Source: Sphingomicrobium aestuariivivum
GTDB taxonomy: Bacteria > Pseudomonadota > Alphaproteobacteria > Sphingomonadales > Sphingomonadaceae
Direction of reading: 5' to 3'
Length of the DNA stretch: 64,000 bases
Assembly: GCF_024721585.1 (NCBI RefSeq)
Contig: NZ_CP102629.1
Location: forward strand, 1,684,501-1,748,500
The notes under the pieces are model-generated. The model was not told the DNA's origin, ran no database searches, and saw only the letters and a list, made by a program, of their open reading frames with translations. This document shows, in pieces, positions 17,902 to 25,031 of this stretch (positions are counted from its first letter, which is position 1; every line of letters starts with the position of its first letter). A program made the position numbers and the translations under genes.

Positions 17902-19661
17902 GGGCAGCCGTCCTCGACCCATTGCGAGAAGGCGGCGCAGGTCATCGCGCGCCCCAGATGGATGCGGTAGCGAATGACCTGGTCCTCGTCGTCCCAGCCG
18001 CTGGCGGGCCAGTCGTCGAGGGCGCGGCGCATGGCGCGGGCGTTGAACAGATGCGCGCCGGCATGGCCTGCCTCGAGCCGCTCGAGGATGTTGCGCATGA
18101 GCCCCGCATCGCGCAGCGCGGCGGCGCGCCAGTCGGCACCCTGTGCGGCGGTCATCACCGGTTCGCGGATGGCGGGCGGCAGGCGCGGGTCGAGCATGGC
18201 GCGCTGGAGCCAGCGCGAGCGGCCCTCGTGGCGGTAGATATGTTCGGGCAGGCGCAGGCAGAACTCGACCAGCTCGCGCTGCGCGTAAGGGTCGACGAGC
18301 GTGACGCCGTGGCGCAGCTGGGCGGCGCGGGTGCGCGGGGCGGGGTCGAGCTGGAGGATATATTCGCGCAACCGGCGCTCTGGCACCCAGCTGCCGTCGG
18401 CATTGTTGTCGATGCGGATGCCGGCGTCGACCTCGGGGCGGAGCGCGGCGCGGATGTCGCCCGACCAACGGTTGGCGAACAGCGCGCCTGCGTGGCGCCA
18501 GCCCGCGGGGATGGCGAGGAGCCGCGCCAGCCAGCGCGGCGGGGCGGCGCGCAGCGAGGCGCGGATGTCGCGCCCGCCATTGGCGAGGATGAGCGAGGCC
18601 CAGCGCCCCCACTGGCCGCGCGCGGCGGCCGCAATGGTCGGGCGCACGCCATTGTGGCCGAGCGTATAATTGCCCTGCATCCCGTCGAGCATGCGGTTCA
18701 TGCCGAGGTCGGCGGCAAGCGCCTGGCAACCGTCGACCCAGCCGAGATTGGACGGATTGTACATGGGGCGCTGGAAGGCGGCGAAGCCCCAGTTGAGGGC
18801 ATCGCGCAGCCCGCTCGGCGCGGCGCGCAGGCGGTGGTGCTCGCTGCCGAGGTCGAGGCTGCGCAGGCCGGCGTGGGCGAGCGGATATTCATCGACCAGC
18901 TGGATCGTCGAGGGATCGGCATGGGCGGATGGCGAGCCGGTGATGGCGCGCGGGCTGCGGCCCATCGCGGCGAGCCGCGTGAGGATGACGTTGCTGTCGA
19001 CGCCCGCCGAGAGGAAGAGGTCGCCGCGTTCGCGGTGGATGCCGCGGTCGAGCAGGCGCGTGGCCTCTGCCAGTGCCTCGTCGAAGCTGATGTCGAGGGC
19101 TGAGAAATCGGGCTCCCACCAGCGTGCGACACGCACCTCGTCGCCGCGCATCTCGACGACATGGCCGGGGGGCACGCGGCTGACGCCGATGTAAGGGGTG
19201 CGAGGTCCCTCTTCGGGCAATGTCAGGAAGAAGCGCGCCAGCCACTTGTCGTCGAGCCGCGGGGCGCCGAGCTGGCGGGCGAGCGGGAGAGGATCGCGTG
19301 CCAGCAGGATCCGGCCGTCGCCGGTGGCGGCGTAATGGAGCGGACGATGGCCGAGCGCGTCGCGGAAGAGGATCGCGATGTCGGGCCCGGTGAACAGCCC
19401 GGCGAAGCCGCCTTCGATGAGGTCGAAGGCCGCTGCATCGTCAGCGACAAGCAGCGACAGGATGCGGTCGAGCGTGTCCGCGTCGGGCAGGATGTCGGCA
19501 TCGAGCCAGAGCGCGAAGCCGTCGCGCTCATGGGCGGGAGGGGGTGTGTCGGCGGGAGAGCCCCCGGGAACGACGTGCCGGGGGAGGGGGAATTCGGAAT
19601 CGGGTTGCGGCGTCAGCTGCAATTCATCGACTTGCCGACCTTGGTATATTGTCCCTCGCAC
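17898..19661 (-). CDS. Lasso-type macrolactam synthetase (asparagine-synthetase-like C protein)
   Basis: This enzyme should adenylate the acidic side chain of the core and join it to the new N-terminus. From the GTG start it has 587 residues. The C-terminal domain has the ATP pyrophosphatase loop FLSAGVDSNV near residues 216-225. The N-terminal glutaminase-like domain is degenerate and has no Cys nucleophile, as in lasso C proteins. The start is uncertain: a GTG at 19661 lies inside the second precursor gene, and a TTG at 19622 overlaps its last codons. No ATG is available in frame upstream of the conserved region. Coupling with the precursor is likely either way. Confidence 0.85.
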   Translation of the reverse strand: MRGTIYQGRQVDELQLTPQPDSEFPLPRHVVPGGSPADTPPPAHERDGFALWLDADILPDADTLDRILSLLVADDAAAFDLIEGGFAGLFTGPDIAILFRDALGHRPLHYAATGDGRILLARDPLPLARQLGAPRLDDKWLARFFLTLPEEGPRTPYIGVSRVPPGHVVEMRGDEVRVARWWEPDFSALDISFDEALAEATRLLDRGIHRERGDLFLSAGVDSNVILTRLAAMGRSPRAITGSPSAHADPSTIQLVDEYPLAHAGLRSLDLGSEHHRLRAAPSGLRDALNWGFAAFQRPMYNPSNLGWVDGCQALAADLGMNRMLDGMQGNYTLGHNGVRPTIAAAARGQWGRWASLILANGGRDIRASLRAAPPRWLARLLAIPAGWRHAGALFANRWSGDIRAALRPEVDAGIRIDNNADGSWVPERRLREYILQLDPAPRTRAAQLRHGVTLVDPYAQRELVEFCLRLPEHIYRHEGRSRWLQRAMLDPRLPPAIREPVMTAAQGADWRAAALRDAGLMRNILERLEAGHAGAHLFNARAMRRALDDWPASGWDDEDQVIRYRIHLGRAMTCAAFSQWVEDGCP

Positions 19662-19756
19662 AGGTTCCCGTTCGTCGCCATGCGCGCATGCTTGGCAGGA
19701 ACGCGATCGAGACGCGGACAGGACCAGACGGCTTTGTTGACGGTCATCTTGGACAT
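19613..19756 (-). CDS. Lasso-type precursor peptide A2 (47 residues)
   Basis: The leader has W11-S-C-P14-R-L16, the counterpart of the Y-x-x-P-x-L element that B1 proteins bind. After ARM at residues 24-26 follows ATNGNLCEGQYTKVGKSMNC and a final Ser. Glu34 is the only acidic residue after the leader, so it must be the ring acceptor if a lasso forms. Cys33 and Cys46 could make a ring-to-tail disulfide. An in-frame ATG 18 bases upstream would give six more residues. It aligns with A1 without gaps as far as residue 46. Its 3' end overlaps the start region of the C gene. Confidence 0.85.
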   Translation of the reverse strand: MSKMTVNKAVWSCPRLDRVPAKHARMATNGNLCEGQYTKVGKSMNCS

Positions 19757-19799
19757 ACTAGTGGATCCGAACATGAAATACAGGCTGATTTCACCGCGT

Positions 19800-19859
19800 T
19801 ACCTAATAAGAGGTAGCGTTCGCGTCTACAGCTATATTTAACCGAGCGTTAAATTAACG
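19800..19859. promoter_or_regulatory. A/T-rich spacer with two inverted repeats upstream of A2
   Basis: The 116-base gap between the two precursor genes is much richer in A/T than its surroundings. It holds TACCT-aataag-AGGTA at 19800-19815 and the 13-base palindrome CGTTAAATTAACG at 19847-19859, directly after the A1 stop. These could be an attenuator and operator or promoter for A2-C-B2. No long T run follows either repeat in the minus direction. Confidence 0.4.
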
Positions 19860-19872
19860 GGATCGCGCGGGC

Positions 19873-20019
19873 TCAGCTGCCGCAGAGCCGCGACTTGCCG
19901 ATCTTGCCCGAGCAGCCCTCCGCCGAAGGCCCGTTGCCGGGCATGCGGGCGCTCTTCGCCTCGAGGCGGGCGAGCTTGGGCGCCATCCAGGGCGCTTTGG
20001 GGGTGACGGTTTCGGTCAT
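19873..20019 (-). CDS. Lasso-type precursor peptide A1 (48 residues)
   Basis: The gene encodes MTETVTPKAP, W11-M-A-P14-K-L16, ARLEAKSARM to residue 26, then PGNGPSAEGCSGKIGK, SRLC and a terminal Gly-Ser. It shares with A2 the W-x-x-P-x-L element, the ARM triplet, N29-G30, Glu34-Gly35, Lys39, G-K-S at 41-43, Cys46 and the final Ser. Glu34 is the only possible acceptor; a ring of seven would start at Gly28. Cys36 and Cys46 both lie behind the putative ring. It sits 46 bases after the exporter gene, across a palindrome. Confidence 0.87.
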   Translation of the reverse strand: MTETVTPKAPWMAPKLARLEAKSARMPGNGPSAEGCSGKIGKSRLCGS

Positions 20020-20036
20020 ATCGAATCGGCACCGTT

Positions 20037-20048
20037 CTGTTTAAACAG
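20037..20048. promoter_or_regulatory. 12-base palindrome upstream of A1
   Basis: CTGTTTAAACAG is a perfect palindrome 18 bases upstream of the A1 start, between it and the exporter stop. It may be a repressor site or part of a promoter for the precursors; no regulator gene is present in the cluster. Confidence 0.4.
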
Positions 20049-20065
20049 TGATGCTTGACGATCCG

Positions 20066-21724
20066 TTAAACCTGTCTGTTGAGCGTCACGATGCGGTCCG
20101 CGAGCGCCTGGCTCTGCGGGCGGTGGGAGACCATCAGCGCGGTGAGATCGGGGGCCATCCGGCGGATGTTGGCGACGAGCGCGGCCTCGGCCTCGAGGTC
20201 GAGCGCGGCGGTGGCCTCGTCGAGGATGAGGAGGCGTGGGCGGCGCAACAGCGCGCGGGCCAGCGCGAGCCGTTGCCGTTCGCCGCCCGAGAGGGTGGCG
20301 CCATGTTCGCCGAGCGGGCGATCGAGCGCGGGGCCGAAGCGGCTGCGCAGGGCCGAGAGGCCGAGCGCGTCGAGCAATGCATCTACCCTTGCGTCCGGGG
20401 CGCCCGCGTCGAGGCCGAGCATGGCACGCGGCGTGTCCCCGAGAAGGAGGTCGTCCTGCCCGACATAGGCGAGGCCCGCGGCCCAACCGTCATGGCGCGT
20501 GAGGTCGACCAACTGGCCGTCGAGGGTGATGCTGCCGCCAAGCGGCGGGACGAGCCCCGCGATCGTATCGAGGACGAGCGACTTGCCCGTGCCCGAGGGG
20601 GCGACGAGCGCGGTCCAGCTGCCGCGTTCCAGCGCGAGGTCGACGGGCGCGGTGGCAATACCGTCGGCGATGCCCGCGACAAGGCCGCTTGCCTCGAGGC
20701 GGCGCCAGTCGGCGGGCGCGTCGCCCGAAAGCGGTACGGGGGCGGGAGCGGCGCTGGCTTGGGCAAGGAGGGCGGACAGCTCTGCGAAACCCGGCGCATT
20801 GACCGCGATCCCCTGCCACGCGTCGAGCAGCGCGCGCAGTGGCGCATAGAGGCGCGCGAAGAGGATGACGAGGAGGATGAGGAGCGCGGGCGCGAGGTCG
20901 AACAGGAAGAGGCCGGCGTAAAGCAGGGCGACGAGGCTGGCGGCGGCGACCAGCTGGGCGACGGTGGCGGCGCGGATCTGGCCGTCGTCGATGGCGACAT
21001 AGGCGTCGCGCTCGGCGGCGAGGCGCGCGGCATAACGGTCGAGGAAGGCGCTGGTGCGCCCCTCGGCGAGCGCGGCCTTGAGGCCGGCGCGCAGGCGGTG
21101 GGCTTCGTCCACGCTGAGACCGCTCAGCGTCGTGAGGCCGACGGCAGCGCGCTGGCTGGCGCGCAGGAAAGGAAGGCCGACCGCCATGCTGGCCAGCGCC
21201 AGCGCAACGGCGGTCAGGGTGAGCGCGGGCGAGAGGAAGAGCGCGATCGCGCCCTGCACCCCGATGATGAAAGCGGTGACGATGACCTGCTCGACATAAG
21301 CGGCGGCAGTGGCGCTGCGCGTCACGTCATGCTGGAGGAGGCGCTGGAGGCGGGCGGGGCCGAGCAGCTCGGCCTCGCGCCAGCCGATGCGCAGCAGCGC
21401 GTCCGCGACGGCTTCGCGCAACCCGGCCGGATAGCCCTGCGCAAGGCGGGTGCGCAGCCGCCCGCGCCATTCGACCAGCAGCGCGCGCAGGGTCATGACG
21501 AGGAGGAAAAGGAGGAGCAGCGTGCCCGTGCCCGGAAGCGCGGGGAGCCAGTCTGGCAATGCGCCGCGACCCGCCTCGCTCGCGCTGGCGAGGACGGGAA
21601 CGAGGAGGAGGAGCCCTGCGCCCTCGGCGAGCGCGGCGACGAGCGACACCGCGACGAGCCGGTCCAGCCGTGCGCCTTCGCGGGCGCGCAGGTCGGCAAG
21701 GAGGGCGCGGGCCTCGCGCGTCAT
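20066..21724 (-). CDS. Lasso-type ABC exporter (D protein)
   Basis: The 552-residue half-transporter joins a six-helix membrane domain (about residues 1-320) to an ATPase domain with Walker A APSGTGKS, signature LSGGERQRLALARA and Walker B LLILDEAT. Such D proteins export the mature peptide and give the producer immunity. The ATG at 21724 overlaps the stop of the PqqD-like gene (ATGA). The membrane domain is more Ala/Leu-rich than usual. No C39 peptidase domain is attached, consistent with a separate B2 protease. Confidence 0.9.
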   Translation of the reverse strand: MTREARALLADLRAREGARLDRLVAVSLVAALAEGAGLLLLVPVLASASEAGRGALPDWLPALPGTGTLLLLFLLVMTLRALLVEWRGRLRTRLAQGYPAGLREAVADALLRIGWREAELLGPARLQRLLQHDVTRSATAAAYVEQVIVTAFIIGVQGAIALFLSPALTLTAVALALASMAVGLPFLRASQRAAVGLTTLSGLSVDEAHRLRAGLKAALAEGRTSAFLDRYAARLAAERDAYVAIDDGQIRAATVAQLVAAASLVALLYAGLFLFDLAPALLILLVILFARLYAPLRALLDAWQGIAVNAPGFAELSALLAQASAAPAPVPLSGDAPADWRRLEASGLVAGIADGIATAPVDLALERGSWTALVAPSGTGKSLVLDTIAGLVPPLGGSITLDGQLVDLTRHDGWAAGLAYVGQDDLLLGDTPRAMLGLDAGAPDARVDALLDALGLSALRSRFGPALDRPLGEHGATLSGGERQRLALARALLRRPRLLILDEATAALDLEAEAALVANIRRMAPDLTALMVSHRPQSQALADRIVTLNRQV

Positions 21725-22014
21725 GCCTCGACGATCACCAGTCCGGCCTCGCGGGCCTGTTCGAGGAAGGGCAGGATGTCGGCGAGGCACTGCTCGGGGC
21801 TGACGTCATGGTCGGCGACCATCGCCTCGACCAGCGCGGCCACGGTCGTGCCCCCGCCGATCCGGTCCCACAGGAGGGTGGCGATGGGGTCGAGCCCGAA
21901 GACGTCGCCCGCGCGCGGGTCGAGCGCCATCAATTCGCCATCGACGCGGCCGGTCGGGATGGTCTCGTTGCGCCGGATGCGCGTTTCGGGGGTCAGGGGG
22001 GGTGCCTTTGCCAT
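21721..22014 (-). CDS. PqqD-like lasso B1 protein (RiPP recognition element)
   Basis: The 97-residue product has the PqqD fold (PF05402): a winged-helix domain that binds the leader of the precursor and presents it to B2. The central GDVFGLDPIATLLWDRIGG is typical. The leader motif of the precursors at residues 11-16 is its expected ligand. Its start is only 40 bases from that of the divergent kinase. The upstream in-frame codons would start within that gap and are less likely. Confidence 0.9.
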   Translation of the reverse strand: MAKAPPLTPETRIRRNETIPTGRVDGELMALDPRAGDVFGLDPIATLLWDRIGGGTTVAALVEAMVADHDVSPEQCLADILPFLEQAREAGLVIVEA

Positions 22015-22054
22015 GCCCGTTGGGGTAAGCCGCCCCCAGATGGAGGGCAAGAGG

Positions 22055-22939
22055 ATGCACGGTCACGGCGCCTTCGGGCTGCACTTTGCAAGCGAATTGC
22101 CGCTGCCCGAGCTATATGCCGCCGAGGGGGAGGCGGATGTCGTCATCCGCTTCGGCCGCGATGCTGCGCTCGAGCCCGACCTCGAGACCGACTGGCGGGT
22201 GGAGGAGGACGGCACGGTCGCCTTCGAACTCCACGGCATCCGCTACCGCGTGCGCGAGGGGCGCGAGATCCATGTGACCGCGCCCGAGGAGACGCCCGAG
22301 GCGATGGTGCGGGTGTGGTTGCTCGGTTCGGTGATGGGCGCGCTGTTGCTCCAGCGCGGGATGCTTACCGTCCATGCCAATGCGGTGGCATTCGGCGAGG
22401 GCGACGCGGCGGCCTTCCTCGGCGACAGCGGGGCGGGCAAGTCGACGCTGGCGGCGAGCCTCCGGCAGGCGGGGCTGCGGCCGCTGTGCGACGATTTGCT
22501 GGCGATCCAGTTCGACGGGGAGGGCGCGTGGGTGCGACCCGGCATCCCGCGGATCAAGCTCGGGCCGGTGGGCGCCGACGCGCTGGGCATCAGCCTCGAG
22601 GGGCTGCCCAAGGTGGCGCCCGACATCGACAAGTACCAGCTGCCGCTCGACCGCTCGGCGCCGTGGCAGGACCGCTTCCGGCTGTCACGGCTCTACCGGC
22701 TCGACCAGGGGGAGTTCGCCATCACCCCGATCCGCGGGCAGGAAGCCGCGCTGGCGATGCTCGACAACCTGTTCCGTCCCGCGATCGGCGAGGAACTGGC
22801 CGATGACGACCGCCGCTTCGTGCAGGCGATGCGGCTGGCCAATGATTGCGCGACCTTCGCTTTCGCGCGGCCGTTCCGCCTCGACGAGGCGGTCGACAAT
22901 GCGCGCCGGCTGAAGGCGCATCTCGACACGGCGCTGTAG
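22055..22939 (+). CDS. HPr-kinase-like protein of the lasso-type cluster
   Basis: The 294-residue protein has a C-terminal HPr kinase/phosphorylase-like domain with Walker A GDSGAGKST at residues 123-131, preceded by LTVHANAV and followed by LCDDLLAI, the two other conserved patches of this family. Kinases of this kind phosphorylate the C-terminal Ser of the paeninodin precursor. Both precursors here end in Ser, so the same reaction is a fair guess. The ATG at 22055 sits eight bases behind GGAGG; an earlier in-frame ATG at 22040 lacks such a site. Confidence 0.85.
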   Translation: MHGHGAFGLHFASELPLPELYAAEGEADVVIRFGRDAALEPDLETDWRVEEDGTVAFELHGIRYRVREGREIHVTAPEETPEAMVRVWLLGSVMGALLLQRGMLTVHANAVAFGEGDAAAFLGDSGAGKSTLAASLRQAGLRPLCDDLLAIQFDGEGAWVRPGIPRIKLGPVGADALGISLEGLPKVAPDIDKYQLPLDRSAPWQDRFRLSRLYRLDQGEFAITPIRGQEAALAMLDNLFRPAIGEELADDDRRFVQAMRLANDCATFAFARPFRLDEAVDNARRLKAHLDTAL

Positions 22940-22953
22940 CGCGAACAGCAAAA

Positions 22954-22979
22954 AACGCCCCCGAAAGCTCGGAGGCGTT
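22954..22979. terminator. Bidirectional terminator between kinase and rpmJ
   Basis: The stem AACGCC..CCGA/TCGG..GGCGTT separates two convergent genes; a run of six T follows on the minus strand, so it is strongest for rpmJ. Confidence 0.8.
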
Positions 22980-23021
22980 CAATGCTGTCTCAAGACCTGC
23001 GCTTGGGCAGGCGCCGGAGGC

Positions 23022-23147
23022 TTAGCCCTGGCGCGCCTTGAAGCGGCGGTTGGTCTTGTTGATCACATAGGTGCGACCGCGACGACGGATGACGCGGCAA
23101 TCGCGGTGACGCGACTTCAGCGATTTCAACGAGTTACGGATCTTCAT
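23022..23147 (-). CDS. rpmJ: Large ribosomal subunit protein bL36
   Basis: The 41-residue basic protein [20 protein letters not shown] and so on is bL36. It has only one Cys (Cys17), so it is the zinc-free type. It is a part of the 50S subunit. Monocistronic; the stem-loop behind it ends the transcript. Confidence 0.96.
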   Translation of the reverse strand: MKIRNSLKSLKSRHRDCRVIRRRGRTYVINKTNRRFKARQG

Positions 23148-23209
23148 GTCGCAAAACCTTGCAGATAAAGTGATTCTGTTTTTCGGGAGCCGAAAAGTCT
23201 GAGCGCCAC

Positions 23210-24853
23210 CTAGGGGTTGACGCTGGCGGAGTCAAGCGCGGCCGGACGTGTCGCGCGCGCATCGCCCGGCGCGAAGCGGTCGCCGAAGAAGGTGCCTGCA
23301 TACCAGAGCGGGCGTTCCTCGTCCGCCGCAATGGTTTCGGCGATGCGATAGTTGAGATCGGCATATTTGGCGAGCGCGTCCCATTGCAGCGGCTGCGACA
23401 GGTCATCGCCCGCCTGGTGGTAGCGCTCGGCGAAGAAGGCGCCCCACTGCTCCTCGCCGCCATTGGCATAGCCGGTGAAGAGGAGGATGGCGGGCACGCC
23501 CTCTTGCGCGAAGGCATAATGGTCCGAGCGCACGAAGATATTCTGTTCGGGCATGGGGTCGGACGAGACGGTGATGCCGAGGCTGGCGCCCGCATCGGCG
23601 ACCTTCTCGGCGACGCTGTTATATTGTGCCCCGAAGGCGACGACATCGGTGAAGTCGTAGAGCGGCACGGGCATGTCGAGATTGACGTTGGCGACGATCC
23701 TGTCGGTCGGCACGGTCGGGTGGGCGGCATAATAATAGGCGCCGAGCAGGCCCATTTCCTCGGCCGAGAGGGCGATGAAGGTGACGCTGCGCGGCGGGGC
23801 CTTGTCGGCGAGCGTGAACAGGCGCGCGGCCTCGAGCATGGTGGCGATGCCAGCGGCATTGTCGAGCGCACCGTTGAAGATCTTGTCCTCGCCGCGCGTC
23901 TCGGGCTTGACCCCGACATGATCGAGGTGGGCGGACATGATGACATGTTCGTCTGCAAGCTCGGGATCGCTACCGGGCAGGCGGGCGATGACATTGGGGC
24001 TGGTGAAGGCCTCGTGGGCCGAGCTGACGCTGGCGGCGAGGCTGGCGTCGGTCGCGACCGCGGCAACGGCGCCGCCATTGCGGGCGGCTTCGACATGATC
24101 GGTGAGGTCGGTACCGAGCACGGCCTCGGCGCCTGCCTTGGTGAGGATGCCGCTCAGCTGCAGCGCGCCGGGGAGCGAGCCGGGGCTGCCGTCGGGGGCG
24201 ATCCAGTCGACCTTGGGGTTCTTGCGAAGATAGCCGATGAAGTTGCGGGCGCGGGCGTCATCGGCGCGGCTGATTTCGAAGAAGCCGACCGCGCCATTGG
24301 CTGCGGCAGTCTTGGCCTTGGCCGATGACAAATGCGCGGCGACATCGCCTTCGATTCCCTCCGGCAGGCCGCCAATGGCGATCACGATCTTGCCCGTGAC
24401 GTCCTTGCCCGCATAATCGTCATGGCCGAGCAGCGGCTCGTCGAGGCCGTAGCCGACGAAGACGACATCGGCATCGACCGCCACCTCTTCGCCGCGCGCA
24501 TTGGCGGTGATGACATAGTCTTCATCGGCCAGCGCGGTGGCGGTGCCATTCACCGTCGCGACTGCTTCGGTGCCGGTGAGGCGAGCGCGAATGAAGGGGA
24601 CGTCCTGGTACCAGCTGCCGTCGGGGCCGCCGGGCTCGAGGCCAATCGCGCGGAACTCGCTGACCACGTAGAGCGCGGCGAGGTCATAGCCGCGGGTTCC
24701 CGACTGGCGGCCTTCGAGCAGGTCGTCGGCGAGATATTCGACATGGGCGCGGACCTGGTCGGCATCGGCGCGCGGGGCGCTGTCGAGCGAGGTCGCGGGG
24801 GTTTCGGCGGCAAGCGCGAGGCCTGCGGTGAGGAGAAGCGGGAGACTGGGCAC
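23210..24853 (-). CDS. M28 family metallopeptidase, exported
   Basis: The 547-residue protein has a signal peptide, a PA (protease-associated) insert around residues 130-260 and an M28 aminopeptidase domain. The zinc ligands are all visible: [30 protein letters not shown] and a His in [10 protein letters not shown]. Members remove N-terminal residues from peptides in the periplasm. The start is a GTG with only a weak site upstream. It lies next to the lasso-type cluster but on the other side of rpmJ; a link to the lasso peptide is not shown. Confidence 0.9.
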   Translation of the reverse strand: MPSLPLLLTAGLALAAETPATSLDSAPRADADQVRAHVEYLADDLLEGRQSGTRGYDLAALYVVSEFRAIGLEPGGPDGSWYQDVPFIRARLTGTEAVATVNGTATALADEDYVITANARGEEVAVDADVVFVGYGLDEPLLGHDDYAGKDVTGKIVIAIGGLPEGIEGDVAAHLSSAKAKTAAANGAVGFFEISRADDARARNFIGYLRKNPKVDWIAPDGSPGSLPGALQLSGILTKAGAEAVLGTDLTDHVEAARNGGAVAAVATDASLAASVSSAHEAFTSPNVIARLPGSDPELADEHVIMSAHLDHVGVKPETRGEDKIFNGALDNAAGIATMLEAARLFTLADKAPPRSVTFIALSAEEMGLLGAYYYAAHPTVPTDRIVANVNLDMPVPLYDFTDVVAFGAQYNSVAEKVADAGASLGITVSSDPMPEQNIFVRSDHYAFAQEGVPAILLFTGYANGGEEQWGAFFAERYHQAGDDLSQPLQWDALAKYADLNYRIAETIAADEERPLWYAGTFFGDRFAPGDARATRPAALDSASVNP

Positions 24854-25031
24854 GGGATCCGTTCCGATCGTTAAATGGGCGTTTGGCGGAGAAGCGTAAC
24901 GGGCCCGCGTGCGATGGCGAGCCTTTTTCGACGAGGAGACGGGCCGAGCAAGCTCGACGGACGGGCTTTTCCTTCCGCGCCGCCTTGCCTAGAGAGGGCG
25001 GCAACCAAGAGAATAGCAGCGAAAGAGCTTC

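Larger units (their letters stand above)
17479..22939. other. Lasso-type RiPP gene cluster with kinase
   Basis: Seven genes form one locus. On the minus strand, in order of transcription, are B1 (PqqD-like), D (ABC exporter), two precursors, C (cyclase) and B2 (protease); on the plus strand is a HPr-kinase-like gene. All the parts known to be needed for lasso peptides (leader binding, leader removal, macrolactam closure) are present and intact. Neither an isopeptidase nor a TonB-dependent receptor lies near, unlike many proteobacterial lasso loci. Terminator and rpmJ mark the right edge. Confidence 0.85.

Noticed and set aside
19757-19768. ACTAGTGGATCC, identical to part of a common cloning-vector polylinker
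   Set aside because: Only 12 bases match and they lie within native A/T-rich sequence between the precursors; no other vector sequence is present, so chance is likeliest.
20048-22939. A 963-codon open frame on the plus strand across the exporter and PqqD-like genes
   Set aside because: Only its last 294 codons (from 22055) are a real gene, the kinase. The rest is antisense to the exporter and PqqD-like genes and has shadow composition of a GC-rich genome.
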